From: Verrucomicrobiota bacterium
Lineage (GTDB): Bacteria > Verrucomicrobiota > Verrucomicrobiia > CAIQCK01
DNA length: 64,000 bases
Reading direction: 5' to 3'
Assembly: GCA_026397915.1 (NCBI GenBank)
Contig: JAPLTX010000044.1
Coordinates: 25,079-89,078 of the forward strand
The position numbers were made by a program, and so were the translations under genes. The notes below the pieces were generated by a model. It was not told the DNA's origin and ran no database searches. It saw nothing but the letters and a program-made list of their open reading frames with translations. Of this stretch, positions 41,998-51,524 are shown one piece after another (the first letter of the stretch is position 1; each line of letters starts with the position of its first letter).

Positions 41998-43557
41998 ATG
42001 AAGCTATTTCGAAGGAAAAGCGTGGCCTCGCTGCAACATGAGGCTGCTAACGATCATCGCCTCCGTCGTGCGCTGGGGCCGCTCAACCTTACTACGCTCG
42101 GCATCGGCGCCGTCATTGGCGCGGGCATCTTCGTGCTCACCGGCCAGGCCGCCGCAAAATACGCCGGCCCGGCCATTGTGCTTTCGTTTGTTCTCGCAGG
42201 CATCGCCTGCGGGCTGGCTGGCCTGTGCTACGCCGAGTTCGCCGCGATGATTCCCGTCTCCGGTTCGGCTTACACGTATGGTTATGCCACACTCGGCGAG
42301 TTGTTCGCGTGGATCATTGGATGGGACCTGATCCTGGAATATCTTTTCGCTGCTTCGACGGTCGCGGTCGGTTGGTCGGGTTACGTCGTGTCGTTGCTCT
42401 ACGACCTGAACATCCACATCCCACCTGCGCTCTCGGCAGCCGCAGGCACAAAACTAATTGAGGTTCCCACGGCGTTGGCGGCGGCGTGCAAAATGAAATC
42501 CGGCTGGGCGGCGGTCAGCGATGCGGTGTTGGAGCAGATCAAGGCGGTTGGAACCGATCCTTCCACGCTCAGCCAAGCCACCGCAGTTTTCAACCTGCCG
42601 GCAGTGCTCATCATCATTGCCGTCACGGTGCTGCTTGTGATCGGCATCAAGGAATCCGCCTCATTCAACAACGTGGTCGTGGCGATCAAACTCCTCGTCA
42701 TCCTCTCGTTCATCGCCGTCGGCGTGGCCTACGTGAATCCGGCGAACTGGCATCCGTTCATCCCGGCGGCGGTAGGGCCAGGTCATTTCGGCTGGGGCGG
42801 GGTTTTGCGCGCGGCCGGCGTGATTTTCTTTGCCTACATCGGCTTTGATGCCGTGTCCACCGCGGCGCAGGAGGCCAAGCGCCCGCAACGCGACATGCCC
42901 ATCGGCATTCTGCTTTCGCTGAGTATCTGCACCATTATTTACATCGTCGTCTCGCTGGTGCTGACGGGCGTGGTCTCTTACACACAGCTCAACGTTCCCG
43001 CGCCCATCGCCGTCGCGGTGGACTCGCTCGGAACGTCGGTGTCGAGCTGGATGGGGCCGGTGATCAAGATTGGCGCCATCGCGGGCCTCTCGTCGGTGAT
43101 CCTCGTGATGATGCTCGGCCAGCCGCGAATCTTCTACTGCATGTCCAAAGACGGCCTGCTGCCGCCGATGTTCAGCGTGGTGCATCCGCGGTTCCGCACG
43201 CCGTGGCTGGCGCAGATTCTCACCGGCGTTGTGGCCATGCTGTTTGCGGGTTTCTTCCCCATAGACATCCTGGGCGAACTGGTTTCCATCGGCACGCTGT
43301 TGGCGTTTGCAATCGTCTGCGCCGGCGTGCTTGTGCTGCGATTCACGGACCCGAAGATCGTGCGTCCGTTCCGCACGCCAGTCTACTGGCTGGTGTGCCC
43401 GCTGGGCGTGTTCTTCTGCGTCTGGCTCATGGTCGGCTTGCCGCTGGACACCTGGCTGCGGCTCCTGATCTGGATGGCCATCGGGCTGGTGATCTACTTC
43501 ACCTACGGCGCGCGCCACTCGAAGCTGAACGGGAAGACTGCGGAAGAGACGCGCTAG
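41998..43557 (+). CDS. Amino acid permease, APC superfamily (CAT type)
   Basis: A 519 aa inner-membrane transporter with twelve or more hydrophobic segments. The APC signature GIGAVIGAGIFVLTGQAAAKYAG is in TM1 (about residues 37-60), and AGLCYAEFAAMIPVSGSAYTYGY is at TM2-3, as in cationic amino acid transporter-like members (YfnA group). FFAYIGFDAVSTAAQEAKRPQRDMP is the conserved TM6-loop. It probably imports amino acids by proton symport; the substrate is not predictable. It precedes a Gfo/Idh/MocA gene by 41 bp. Confidence 0.92.
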   Translation: MKLFRRKSVASLQHEAANDHRLRRALGPLNLTTLGIGAVIGAGIFVLTGQAAAKYAGPAIVLSFVLAGIACGLAGLCYAEFAAMIPVSGSAYTYGYATLGELFAWIIGWDLILEYLFAASTVAVGWSGYVVSLLYDLNIHIPPALSAAAGTKLIEVPTALAAACKMKSGWAAVSDAVLEQIKAVGTDPSTLSQATAVFNLPAVLIIIAVTVLLVIGIKESASFNNVVVAIKLLVILSFIAVGVAYVNPANWHPFIPAAVGPGHFGWGGVLRAAGVIFFAYIGFDAVSTAAQEAKRPQRDMPIGILLSLSICTIIYIVVSLVLTGVVSYTQLNVPAPIAVAVDSLGTSVSSWMGPVIKIGAIAGLSSVILVMMLGQPRIFYCMSKDGLLPPMFSVVHPRFRTPWLAQILTGVVAMLFAGFFPIDILGELVSIGTLLAFAIVCAGVLVLRFTDPKIVRPFRTPVYWLVCPLGVFFCVWLMVGLPLDTWLRLLIWMAIGLVIYFTYGARHSKLNGKTAEETR

Positions 43558-43598
43558 AGCAGGGCGGAATTCTTGGTCGGTCAAACAGGAACATCAAC

Positions 43599-44648
43599 AT
43601 GGCAAAGACTTATCGTTTCGGCATCGTTGGCTGCGGCATGATCTCGGAGTTCCACGCCGCCGCCATCAAGGACATCTCCAACGCCCAACTCGTGGCCGTT
43701 ACCGACGTGCGCGAGGCCGCCGCCAAGCGATTCGGCGAGGCCAACCAGTGCGCGTGGTTCACCGACCTCGGCAAGTTCTGCGCGCACGACATGGACATCG
43801 TCACCATCTGCACGCCGAGCGGCCTGCACATGGACGCCGCCGTCGCCGCCGCGAAGGCCGGCAAGCACGTCGTCGTCGAGAAACCGCTGGAGATCACCCT
43901 CGAACGCTGCGACACCATTATCTCCGCCGCGGCCAGCGCGGGCGTCAAGCTCGCCACCATCTTTCCGTCGCGCTGGAGCGAGTGCAACCAGCTCCTGAAG
44001 CAAGCCGTCGTTAGTGGCTGGTTTGGCCGGCTCACCCTCGGCGACGCCTACGTCAAATGGTGGCGCACGCAGGAATACTACGACGTTGGCGGCTGGCGCG
44101 GCACTTGGAAAATAGACGGTGGCGGCGCGTTGATGAACCAGTCCATCCACAACGTGGACCTGCTCCAGTGGTTCATGGGCGACGTGGCAAGCGTCTCGGC
44201 TGTCACCGGCCTGCTCGCGCACGAGCGCATCGAAGTCGAGGACACAGCCGTCGCCGCGCTCCAGTTCAAGAATGGCGCGCTTGGCACCATCGAGGGCACC
44301 ACTTCCACATTCCCCGGCATGCTGAAGAAAACCGAAATCCACGGCGACAAAGGCACCGTCATCGTCGAGCAGGACGATATCCTTTTTTGGAAGTTTGCCG
44401 CCCCGACGACCGTGGACGACCGCGTGGCAGCGCTCATGTCCCAGCGCAAGTCTGGCACCGGCGGCGCGGCCGATCCCAAGGCCATCAGCTACATCGGCCA
44501 CAAGAAACAGTTCCAGGACTTCATCCACGCGATCGAGACTGGCGGCACGCCGCTCGTGGACGGCAGGGAAGGGCGCAAGTCCGTTGAGATCATCCTTGCC
44601 ATCTACGAGTCCGCGAAGACTGGCAAGAAGGTGACGTTGCCGTTGTGA
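43599..44648 (+). CDS. Gfo/Idh/MocA family oxidoreductase (cytoplasmic)
   Basis: A 349 aa NAD(P)-dependent sugar or inositol dehydrogenase-type enzyme without signal peptide. The Rossmann GIVGCGMISEFHAAAI is at the N-terminus, CTPSGLHMDAAVAA and the active-site EKP (VVVEKPLEI) follow, and the C-terminal domain has GGGALMNQSIHNVDLLQWFMG with the catalytic histidine in the HNVD segment. An ACAGGA ribosome site lies 8-9 nt before the ATG. It follows the permease, so the two may form one operon for uptake and oxidation of a small metabolite, though the substrate is not shown. Confidence 0.9.
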   Translation: MAKTYRFGIVGCGMISEFHAAAIKDISNAQLVAVTDVREAAAKRFGEANQCAWFTDLGKFCAHDMDIVTICTPSGLHMDAAVAAAKAGKHVVVEKPLEITLERCDTIISAAASAGVKLATIFPSRWSECNQLLKQAVVSGWFGRLTLGDAYVKWWRTQEYYDVGGWRGTWKIDGGGALMNQSIHNVDLLQWFMGDVASVSAVTGLLAHERIEVEDTAVAALQFKNGALGTIEGTTSTFPGMLKKTEIHGDKGTVIVEQDDILFWKFAAPTTVDDRVAALMSQRKSGTGGAADPKAISYIGHKKQFQDFIHAIETGGTPLVDGREGRKSVEIILAIYESAKTGKKVTLPL

Positions 44649-44652
44649 GGAG

Positions 44653-44678
44653 TTGTAGCGTCGGCCGTCCCGGCCGAC
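44653..44678. repeat. REP-like hairpin, GTCGGCC/GGCCGAC
   Basis: TTGTAGC followed by GTCGGCC, a five-base loop and GGCCGAC. The 7 bp stem and the leading TTGTAG are shared with the cluster at 63588-63712, so it belongs to a dispersed repeat family. It lies between two plus-strand genes, with no T-run. Confidence 0.6.
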
Positions 44679-44724
44679 ATGCTCGCAATGTCAGGATAAG
44701 CCGAAGCTGAAACCCAACGACACC

Positions 44725-45204
44725 ATGAGTGAGCCTCATCGCCGCCGTCACAACAAGTGGCTGGAAGCGATTGCGTTCTTCAAGTGTGCCAAAGCCGCGC
44801 TGATGATTCTGGTGGGATTGGGTGCGCTGGCGTTGCTCAACGACGACGTGCGGCAGACGGCTCAAGAATGGACGCACCTGCTACAAATGCACACGCACCA
44901 CCGTGCGTTGCGCCTGACACTCGAAAAGCTCGGCGCAGTGCAGGACCGCTCGCTGGAGACGGCAGGCGTGATTTCATTCTTATACGCCGCGTTGCTGTTC
45001 ACGGAAGGGATCGGCTTGTGGTTGGAGAAACGGTGGGGCGAGTATTTCACGGCCACCATCACGGCTTCGTTCATTCCGTTTGAAGTGTTTGAGATAGTCA
45101 AACACGTGACGGGAATGAAGCTGGCGGTGTTGGCAATCAATGTGGCAGTGCTGGCTTACCTGGTCGCGGTGTTGCGGCGGGGCGCATCATCGAAAACATC
45201 ATAG
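44725..45204 (+). CDS. DUF2127-type membrane protein
   Basis: A 159 aa integral membrane protein. WLEAIAFFKCAKAALMILVG at the N-terminus, GVISFLYAALLFTEGIGLWLEKRWGEYFT in the middle and VFEIVKHVTG-LAVLAINVAVLAYLVAVLRR at the end form four hydrophobic segments in the pattern of DUF2127. LxxGLWxxKRWGEYxT is the diagnostic stretch. The function of the family is unknown. Confidence 0.82.
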   Translation: MSEPHRRRHNKWLEAIAFFKCAKAALMILVGLGALALLNDDVRQTAQEWTHLLQMHTHHRALRLTLEKLGAVQDRSLETAGVISFLYAALLFTEGIGLWLEKRWGEYFTATITASFIPFEVFEIVKHVTGMKLAVLAINVAVLAYLVAVLRRGASSKTS

Positions 45205-45334
45205 CCGCGGAGCAGTGCGAGATAGCGGCCTGTGCCGTGAAACGACAGGCTATTCTCGATGCGTTCCTGACGGGTCTTCATTTTATTGCGGCGATCATAG
45301 CCAAAAGATATGCTGCGCAACCGAAGCGAGGCGC

Positions 45335-46492
45335 ATGACTCAGCAATCCAATCTCCCGCCGACAGCCGCGAAACCACGACGATCGCGTTTGGCAGTTTGG
45401 AGTCTTGTGATGGGAATCAGCCCGGTGCTCAGTTGTTTTGTCAGTCCGGCGTATTCTATCATGAAGGGCATCGTCTTTGCCGCTCTGTATTCCGGTTCCA
45501 AGTTTCTCGATGGCACGGACCAGTGGTGGGTTTCACAGATTACAGTGGCAATTTGCTTTGTCGCTTTGATAACAACACCAATCGTTGGCATTGCGGCTCT
45601 GGTGGTTGTTCGTAGAAGCCGCGGTCGTTTCATTGGCGCGGGAATGGTGATTGCGGGCCTTTGTCTTTGGGCGGTTACGGCTGGGGTATTGATTTTGTTT
45701 TCGGAAGATAGACAGAGCTTGCCATCAACAACAGCGTTGGATGCGAAGATCGTTCCTGTATGCGAAAGCTATCGTTTTGGTGAGCCGGTTCAAGTCAAGT
45801 TGATGGTGACGAACAAGTCGGGCCAGTCCATGGAAACGGTTATTCCGCGAAATGTTTCACGTCATCTAACTTTCTTCCAGATATGGCCATGTCCCACGAT
45901 TTCAACAGAGGCGACCAAGTGGTATCCTTCGGTTGGTTCCGAACTCATCATCATCAAACCGGGGCAGACACTGGAACGCAGATATTGTTTGAATAGGCAT
46001 TTCAGCTTTCCTTTGTGCATAACCTACGGGATTCGCTACAGCCTCGGAATGAGAACATGCCCGACAAGCGCAACGACGCCAACAGAGCGACGGAAAACCA
46101 AACCGTCAGCGGCATCTCAGCCGAAGTTTATCGCAACGTCGGTCGGGATGATCTGGGTTAAATTCCACAGAGTAGAGAAGGCTGCTCTTGATGCTGAAAT
46201 TGCGTCATTGGTGCGACAACTTGGTTCTGGTGATTTCAACAAGGAAAGCGAAGCGGTGGAGGCGTTGAAGTTTCTTCGCTCGCCATTGACGATTCCTTCT
46301 GTCGAGCAGATGTTCAAATCGCTGTCATCGTTTGAGCAGAAACAAGTGATGTGGGGTCTGGATGGCTTGAGAACTCCAGCAGCCTCTGACCTGTTGCAAA
46401 GCTTGGCAGACCAGAATCCAGGCATTGCCGACTTGGCGAGGAAGTATTCGAAAGACATTGCTGATGAGAGTGCGAAGCAGGGTCGTCGGTAG
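45335..46492 (+). CDS. Membrane protein with DUF4190-like N-terminus and helical C-terminus, unknown function
   Basis: A 385 aa protein. The first 130 residues contain three hydrophobic segments arranged like DUF4190 (RLAVWSLVMGISPVLSCF, AICFVALITTPIVGIAAL, GAGMVIAGLCLWAVTAGVLI). A beta-rich segment follows (about 150-235, FGEPVQVKLMVTNKSGQSMETVI, a BsuPI-like pattern), then a polar region about 236-270 of unusual composition, and a helical end (about 285-385) with charged residues that resembles a HEAT/ARM-type unit. I chose the ATG at 45335, since the frame upstream is not conserved-looking. Function unknown. Confidence 0.62.
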   Translation: MTQQSNLPPTAAKPRRSRLAVWSLVMGISPVLSCFVSPAYSIMKGIVFAALYSGSKFLDGTDQWWVSQITVAICFVALITTPIVGIAALVVVRRSRGRFIGAGMVIAGLCLWAVTAGVLILFSEDRQSLPSTTALDAKIVPVCESYRFGEPVQVKLMVTNKSGQSMETVIPRNVSRHLTFFQIWPCPTISTEATKWYPSVGSELIIIKPGQTLERRYCLNRHFSFPLCITYGIRYSLGMRTCPTSATTPTERRKTKPSAASQPKFIATSVGMIWVKFHRVEKAALDAEIASLVRQLGSGDFNKESEAVEALKFLRSPLTIPSVEQMFKSLSSFEQKQVMWGLDGLRTPAASDLLQSLADQNPGIADLARKYSKDIADESAKQGRR

Positions 46493-46558
46493 CGCGTCCG
46501 GCATCCCGTCTTTTCTCTCTTGCTCTCGCCGCGGGGAGCGGCTAGTTGAAACGGCACT

Positions 46559-46858
46559 ATGTTTTCACACGTTGTCATTTTCTGGACGGACCCAAACAAA
46601 CCGCAGGCGGCCGATGCGTTGGTCGCTGGCATGGAGAAATACCTGAAGCCGATTCCCGGCGCGCTGAGCTTCCACGTGGGGCGGATGGTGAAAAGCCCCC
46701 GGGCGGTGGTGGAGCAAACCTACGCCGTGGCGCTTAATCTCCAGTTCCTGAACAAGAAGGCGCAGGATGACTATCAGGTGCATCCGCTGCACATCGAGTT
46801 CGTGGAAAAGGTCTTCAAGCCGAACTGCTCGAAGGTCGTCGTTTACGACTTCGAATAG
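46559..46858 (+). CDS. Dabb family protein (stress-responsive alpha/beta barrel)
   Basis: A 99 aa single-domain protein. The N-terminus MFSHVVIFWTDP, the centre IPGALSFHVGRMV and the end YQVHPLHIEFVEKVFKPNCSKVVVYDFE are the strands and helix of the dimeric Dabb ferredoxin-like fold. These small cytoplasmic proteins often lie beside sugar oxidoreductases in Verrucomicrobia; the next gene is a Tat-exported Gfo/Idh/MocA oxidoreductase 108 bp downstream. Confidence 0.87.
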   Translation: MFSHVVIFWTDPNKPQAADALVAGMEKYLKPIPGALSFHVGRMVKSPRAVVEQTYAVALNLQFLNKKAQDDYQVHPLHIEFVEKVFKPNCSKVVVYDFE

Positions 46859-46966
46859 GGCGCGCGGCTGGCGTCGGAAAAATACCAGTCTTCGTCGGCT
46901 TCCATGTAGCGTCGCGGACGCCCGAGGCGTAGTATGCGGGTAGAAACTCTAACCATCGGTGAATCT

Positions 46967-48310
46967 ATGAATCCTACTCAATCTTCCGACTCGCAGACTT
47001 CCATCAACCGCCGCAATTTCCTCAAAAGCTCTGCTGCCGTGGCTGGCACTGCCATGCTCGGCACGCTGGAGCTGAGCCGCAGTGTTCACGCGGCGGAAAG
47101 CAACGTGATCAAGCTCGGTCTCGTCGGTTGCGGCGGACGCGGCGCCGGCGCTGCCAGCGACGCGTTGACGGGCGACCCCAACACCAAACTCTGGGCCATG
47201 GCCGACGTGTTCCCCGACAAGATTGGGACAGCGCTCAAGGATTTGACCAAGAAGTATGGCGCCCGGATTCAAGTGGATCCAGCGCGGCAGTTCAGCGGCC
47301 TCGACGGCTATCGCGGCGTCATCGAGAACTGCGATGTGGTCATGATCGCCTGCGCGTCGCGGTTCCACGCGCAATACGGGCTGGCGGCGGTGAAGGCGAA
47401 GAAACACGTCTTTGTCGAGAAACCGGCGGCGGTGGACGTGGCGGGCATCTACACGATCCTGGAGGCCGACGAACTCTGCAAGAAGAACGGCACGGGCTTC
47501 CTCGCTGGCGTCACCTATCGCTATCATCTGGGTCGGCGCGAGGCGATCAAGCGCATCCATGCCGGCGAGATCGGCGACATTCTTGCCATCCAGTGCGATT
47601 ACCTGCGCACGCCCTACCGCATGATTGAGCGCCAGCCCGAATGGAGCGAGATGGAGTATCAGTTCCGCAACTGGTATCACTTCACCTGGCTTTCCGGCGA
47701 CGATGTGCCGCAGTCGCTTATTCACAACCTCGATTCCGCCCTCTGGGCGCTCGGCGACGTGATGCCGGACGCAGCCTACGGCATGGGCGGTCGCTCGACG
47801 CATTTCCAGACTTCGCTGGGCACGTCGTTTGATCATCACCACGTCACTTACGAATACGCCGACGGTCGTTGCATCTACGGCTCCTGCCGCACCGCCGCGG
47901 GCTGCTTCGGTTCGAACAAGGATGTGTATCATGGCACGAAGGGACGCTGTCACTTCGCGGCGTTCCAACCGCCGGTGTTCACCGACCTGAAAGGCAACGT
48001 CACGTGGAAAGCCGACCCGCTGCCTCCGGGCAACACGCCCTACATTCAGGAGCACAAGGAGTTTCTGGAATCCATCCGCGCGGGCAAGCCGTTCCAGCGT
48101 GGAAAGATCCTTGCCGACTCCTCCATGGGCACGGTGCTGGGCCAGATGGTGGTTTATAACGGCCAGCGCCTCACGTGGAAGGACGCGATGAAGTCCAAGT
48201 TCGCCTTCCCGCCGAAAGGCGAGATCAAGATGGACACGGAGCCGCCCGTGAAGCCCGGCCTCGACGGCATCTATCCGGTCGCCATTCCTGGCAAGACGAA
48301 GCTGTATTGA
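46967..48310 (+). CDS. Tat-exported Gfo/Idh/MocA family oxidoreductase
   Basis: A 447 aa secreted dehydrogenase-like protein. The Tat motif is NRRNFLKSSAAVAG (about residues 14-27) with the cleavage near SVHAA. The Rossmann GLVGCGGRGAG follows, with VFVEKPAAVD as the EKP motif and a C-terminal domain containing WLSGDDVPQSLIHNLDSALWALGD, in which H is the candidate catalytic histidine. The Verrucomicrobial glycosidase-type Gfo/Idh/MocA proteins use this layout with bound NAD. I chose the ATG at 46967; the ATG 33 bp upstream only lengthens the leader. Confidence 0.9.
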   Translation: MNPTQSSDSQTSINRRNFLKSSAAVAGTAMLGTLELSRSVHAAESNVIKLGLVGCGGRGAGAASDALTGDPNTKLWAMADVFPDKIGTALKDLTKKYGARIQVDPARQFSGLDGYRGVIENCDVVMIACASRFHAQYGLAAVKAKKHVFVEKPAAVDVAGIYTILEADELCKKNGTGFLAGVTYRYHLGRREAIKRIHAGEIGDILAIQCDYLRTPYRMIERQPEWSEMEYQFRNWYHFTWLSGDDVPQSLIHNLDSALWALGDVMPDAAYGMGGRSTHFQTSLGTSFDHHHVTYEYADGRCIYGSCRTAAGCFGSNKDVYHGTKGRCHFAAFQPPVFTDLKGNVTWKADPLPPGNTPYIQEHKEFLESIRAGKPFQRGKILADSSMGTVLGQMVVYNGQRLTWKDAMKSKFAFPPKGEIKMDTEPPVKPGLDGIYPVAIPGKTKLY

Positions 48311-48502
48311 CCAGCCGCTTCCAAACCATGAAGCCGAAGGCTTTGGACTGCTGCGAGCATCGCAGCTATCTGCGTCAGGTCGTGCCGTTGCCCGCGTTGC
48401 GAAAGCTGTAGTTCCTACAGCAGTTCAGAGCCTTCGGCTTCATCCAAGAACGCAATCCGGAAGATCGCCCGTTGAATTCTTACGCTGCATGGAGTTGACA
48501 TC

Positions 48503-50008
48503 ATGAAGACAAACACAGCCTTAATTCGGATTGTCTGCTGCGCCTCGCTTCTGACCGCACTCACTGCTCTCGGCGCCAACCCCATCGAGATCGAGAACCG
48601 CAAGCCCGGCGCGGCCGACTGGCAGCTTACCCGCGTGCGGCTCGACAGTCCCACTGGTATGCGCTCACCGTTCATCGAGGGCTACTGCTCCCGGCAGAGC
48701 GTCAAGGCGGGCGAGACCATTGACATCATGGTTTCCACCGATCCGCCGGCGAAGTTCGCCATCGAGATCTTCCGCACCGGCTACTACGGCGGCAAGGGCG
48801 CGCGGCTCATGAAGAAGCTCGGCCCGTTCCAAGGCAAGGCGCAGGCCATTCCGAAGCCCGGCCCGAAGGACATCCATGAATGCCAGTGGACACCGACCAC
48901 GCAGCTCGCCATCCCGAAGGACTGGGTCAGCGGCGTCTATCTCGGCCGGCTGACGACGCTGCCTGCGGACAAGGAGAAGCCTTACTGGCAGAGCTACGTC
49001 ATTTTCATCGTTCGCGACGAACGGCCCGCCGACATCCTCTTCCAGTGCTCCGACAACACCTGGCAGTCCTACAACCGCTGGCCGACGAAGTATTCCGTCT
49101 ATACGCACCCGAAGGGGAACCAAGGGCCGTGGGCCGACGTCAGCTTCGACCGGCCTTACGGACGGCAGTCGCAATACACCGGCATCGTCAACGATCCGCT
49201 CTCCGTCGGCTCCGGCGAGTTTCTCTCCTTCGAGCAGCCGTTCGCCTACTGGCTCGAAGAGCACGGCTACGACGTCACCTACTGCTCCAACAGCGACATG
49301 CTCACGCCCGACCACGGCCTCAAGTGCAAGACCTTCCTCAGCGTCGGCCACGATGAGTATTGGGACATCCGCATGTTCCGCAGCGCCGAGAAGATGCGCG
49401 ACGCGGGCGTGAACCTCATGTTCTTCTCCGGCAACGCCGTCTGCTGGGTCACACCGTTCCGCGCCAGCAGCAGCGGCGTGCCCAATCGCATCATCTTCCG
49501 TGGAGGCCCCTACGGCGCGCAGCAGGACTACGCGGTGGACCGCCAGAAGACCAACGGTCCCTTCCCGGAGAACGGCCCCGACGAGGGTTACCTCATGGGC
49601 GCCCGCAACGGTCGTCCCATCAACGGCGGCGGTGACTGGATCGTCACCAAGCCCGACCACTGGATGTTCGCAGGCACCGGCATGAAGAAAGGCGACCGCA
49701 TCCCCGGTCTCGTTGGTTGGGAATACCACAACCTCCCCGCCACCGAGATCCCCGGCCTCGAAATCGTAGCCAAAGGCAACGTCTGGGTCGGCGGCGAGAC
49801 ACTGTCGGACTACGCCGCCACGATCTATCCCGGCCCGAAGGGCAACTTTGTCTTTAACGCCGCAACCATCTTCTGGTGCCAGGACCTCTCCATGCCGCCC
49901 GGCCACACCCTGCCGTGGAGCCACTGGAGCCGACCCCACGGCCCCGACCCGCGCGTGCAGCAAATCACGCACAACCTGCTGCGGCGGGCGGTTGGTGTGA
50001 GCAAGTAG
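48503..50008 (+). CDS. Secreted N,N-dimethylformamidase beta-subunit-like protein (paralogue 1)
   Basis: A 501 aa exported protein with a signal peptide (1-25, ending ALGA). It matches the large-subunit family of DMFase (DMFA2/pfam20254): an N-terminal beta domain with EIFRTGYYGGKGARL and a C-terminal domain with VGHDEYWD, GTGMKKGDRIPGLVGWE and a closing NAATIFWCQDLSMPPGH. It is the most divergent of the three copies, with RPTKYSVYTHPKGN in the centre. The true substrate is not known for these secreted relatives; DMFase itself hydrolyses the C-N bond of dimethylformamide with an iron centre. Confidence 0.82.
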   Translation: MKTNTALIRIVCCASLLTALTALGANPIEIENRKPGAADWQLTRVRLDSPTGMRSPFIEGYCSRQSVKAGETIDIMVSTDPPAKFAIEIFRTGYYGGKGARLMKKLGPFQGKAQAIPKPGPKDIHECQWTPTTQLAIPKDWVSGVYLGRLTTLPADKEKPYWQSYVIFIVRDERPADILFQCSDNTWQSYNRWPTKYSVYTHPKGNQGPWADVSFDRPYGRQSQYTGIVNDPLSVGSGEFLSFEQPFAYWLEEHGYDVTYCSNSDMLTPDHGLKCKTFLSVGHDEYWDIRMFRSAEKMRDAGVNLMFFSGNAVCWVTPFRASSSGVPNRIIFRGGPYGAQQDYAVDRQKTNGPFPENGPDEGYLMGARNGRPINGGGDWIVTKPDHWMFAGTGMKKGDRIPGLVGWEYHNLPATEIPGLEIVAKGNVWVGGETLSDYAATIYPGPKGNFVFNAATIFWCQDLSMPPGHTLPWSHWSRPHGPDPRVQQITHNLLRRAVGVSK

Positions 50009-50017
50009 GAGTCACAG

Positions 50018-51514
50018 ATGAAGACGCGTTTGCTTCTTTGCTTTCTTTTCGCTTGTTCTGGTGCGCTCAACGCCGCGCAGAACAACCTCATCCTCGACGA
50101 GAATCGGAAGCCCGGCTCGACGGACTGGCAGCTCACGCGCGTCCGCACCGACAAGAACAACTACCGTTCGCCGTGGATTGAAGGGTATTGCTCAAGACAG
50201 TCCGTCCTTGCGGGTGAGCCGCTTGACATCATGGTTTCGACCGATCCGCCGGCGAAGTTCAAGATCGAGGTCTTCCGCACCGGCTACTACGGTGGCAAGG
50301 GCGCGCGGTTGATGACGACGCTGGGTCCGCTGCAGGGCGCGGCACAGCCCATCCCGCCCGTCGGCGAGAAACGACTGCGCGAGTGTCGCTGGAAGTCATC
50401 CGCGACGCTGAAGATTCCCGCTGACTGGCTGAGTGGCGTTTATCTCGGCCGGTTGACGACGCTGCCGGACGCCGCCGATAAACCGTATTGGCAGAGCTAT
50501 GTCATCTTCATCGTCCGCGACACGCGGCGCGCCGACGTGCTGTTCCAGTGCAGCGATAACACATGGCAGGCTTACAACAAGTGGCCCGACAGCTACTCGC
50601 TTTACACCGATCCGCGCGGCTCTCACGCGCGCGACGTGGCGGTTAGCTTCGACCGGCCCTACGGCCGCCAACCTCAATACATGGCGATCGTCAACGACCC
50701 CCTTTCGGTCGGCTCCGGCGAGTTTCTGTCGTTCGAACAGCCGCTCGCCTACTTCCTTGAACAGCACGGCTACGACGTGAGCTACTGCTCCAACAGCGAC
50801 TGCCTCGACGCATCGCAGATCACGCGCTGCAAGACCTTCATCAGCGTCGGCCACGATGAGTATTGGGACTTGCCACAATATCACGCAACGAAGGCGGCCA
50901 TTGAGGCTGGCGTCAACGTGCTTTGGCTCAGCGGCAACTCGGTCTGCGCAGTCAGCGCATTTTCGCCCTCTGCCGACGGTCGCCCGAACCGCATTATCAC
51001 TCGCACCGGCCACTTTTCAGGCATGACCGACGCGGAATTCGCGCAAGAGGAGAAATGTTTCACTAAAGACTACCGGCGGATCGGCCCGGACGAGACGCTC
51101 ATCATGGGCGTCAGGACGATTATTCCGGCTAACGGCGGCGGCGATTGGATTTGCACCAAGCCGAGCCACTGGATCTTCGCCGGCACCGGCATGAAGAAAG
51201 GCGACGCCATCCCCGGCCTTGTCGGGTGGGAACACCACGGCGCACCCGCGAAGCTGCCCGGCCTCGAAGTTGTCGCCGAAGGCACTGCCTGGTCCGGCGG
51301 CGTCAAACCCGCGCACTGGACCGCGACGATCTTCCCTGGCCCGAAGAAAAACTTCATCTTCAACGCCGCGACGATCTTTTGGTGTCAGGACCTGAGCATG
51401 CCGCCGGGCCACACGCTGCCGTGGTCGCACTGGAGCCGCCCGCACGGCCCCGACCCGCGCGTCCAGCAGATCACGCATAACCTGCTGCGGCGGGCGATTG
51501 GCACGAGCAAGTAG
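50018..51514 (+). CDS. Secreted N,N-dimethylformamidase beta-subunit-like protein (paralogue 2)
   Basis: A 498 aa paralogue that starts 9 bp after the first copy ends, with AGGAG before its ATG. The signal peptide is residues 1-20 (ending ALNAA). It shares long stretches with paralogue 3 (LMTTLGPLQGAAQPIP, CSDNTWQAYNKWP, SDCLDASQITRCKTF). The VGHDEYWD motif and the GGGDWI-HW-F-GTGMKKGD core are conserved. A GH29 fucosidase gene follows 10 bp later, so it is probably cotranscribed. Confidence 0.82.
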   Translation: MKTRLLLCFLFACSGALNAAQNNLILDENRKPGSTDWQLTRVRTDKNNYRSPWIEGYCSRQSVLAGEPLDIMVSTDPPAKFKIEVFRTGYYGGKGARLMTTLGPLQGAAQPIPPVGEKRLRECRWKSSATLKIPADWLSGVYLGRLTTLPDAADKPYWQSYVIFIVRDTRRADVLFQCSDNTWQAYNKWPDSYSLYTDPRGSHARDVAVSFDRPYGRQPQYMAIVNDPLSVGSGEFLSFEQPLAYFLEQHGYDVSYCSNSDCLDASQITRCKTFISVGHDEYWDLPQYHATKAAIEAGVNVLWLSGNSVCAVSAFSPSADGRPNRIITRTGHFSGMTDAEFAQEEKCFTKDYRRIGPDETLIMGVRTIIPANGGGDWICTKPSHWIFAGTGMKKGDAIPGLVGWEHHGAPAKLPGLEVVAEGTAWSGGVKPAHWTATIFPGPKKNFIFNAATIFWCQDLSMPPGHTLPWSHWSRPHGPDPRVQQITHNLLRRAIGTSK

Positions 51515-51524
51515 GAGCAACTTT

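Noticed and set aside
46040..46160. Frameshift inside the 45335-46492 gene
   Set aside because: A neighbouring frame looks protein-like for about 40 codons but then meets a stop, while the annotated frame continues into a consistent helical end; the evidence is not sufficient.
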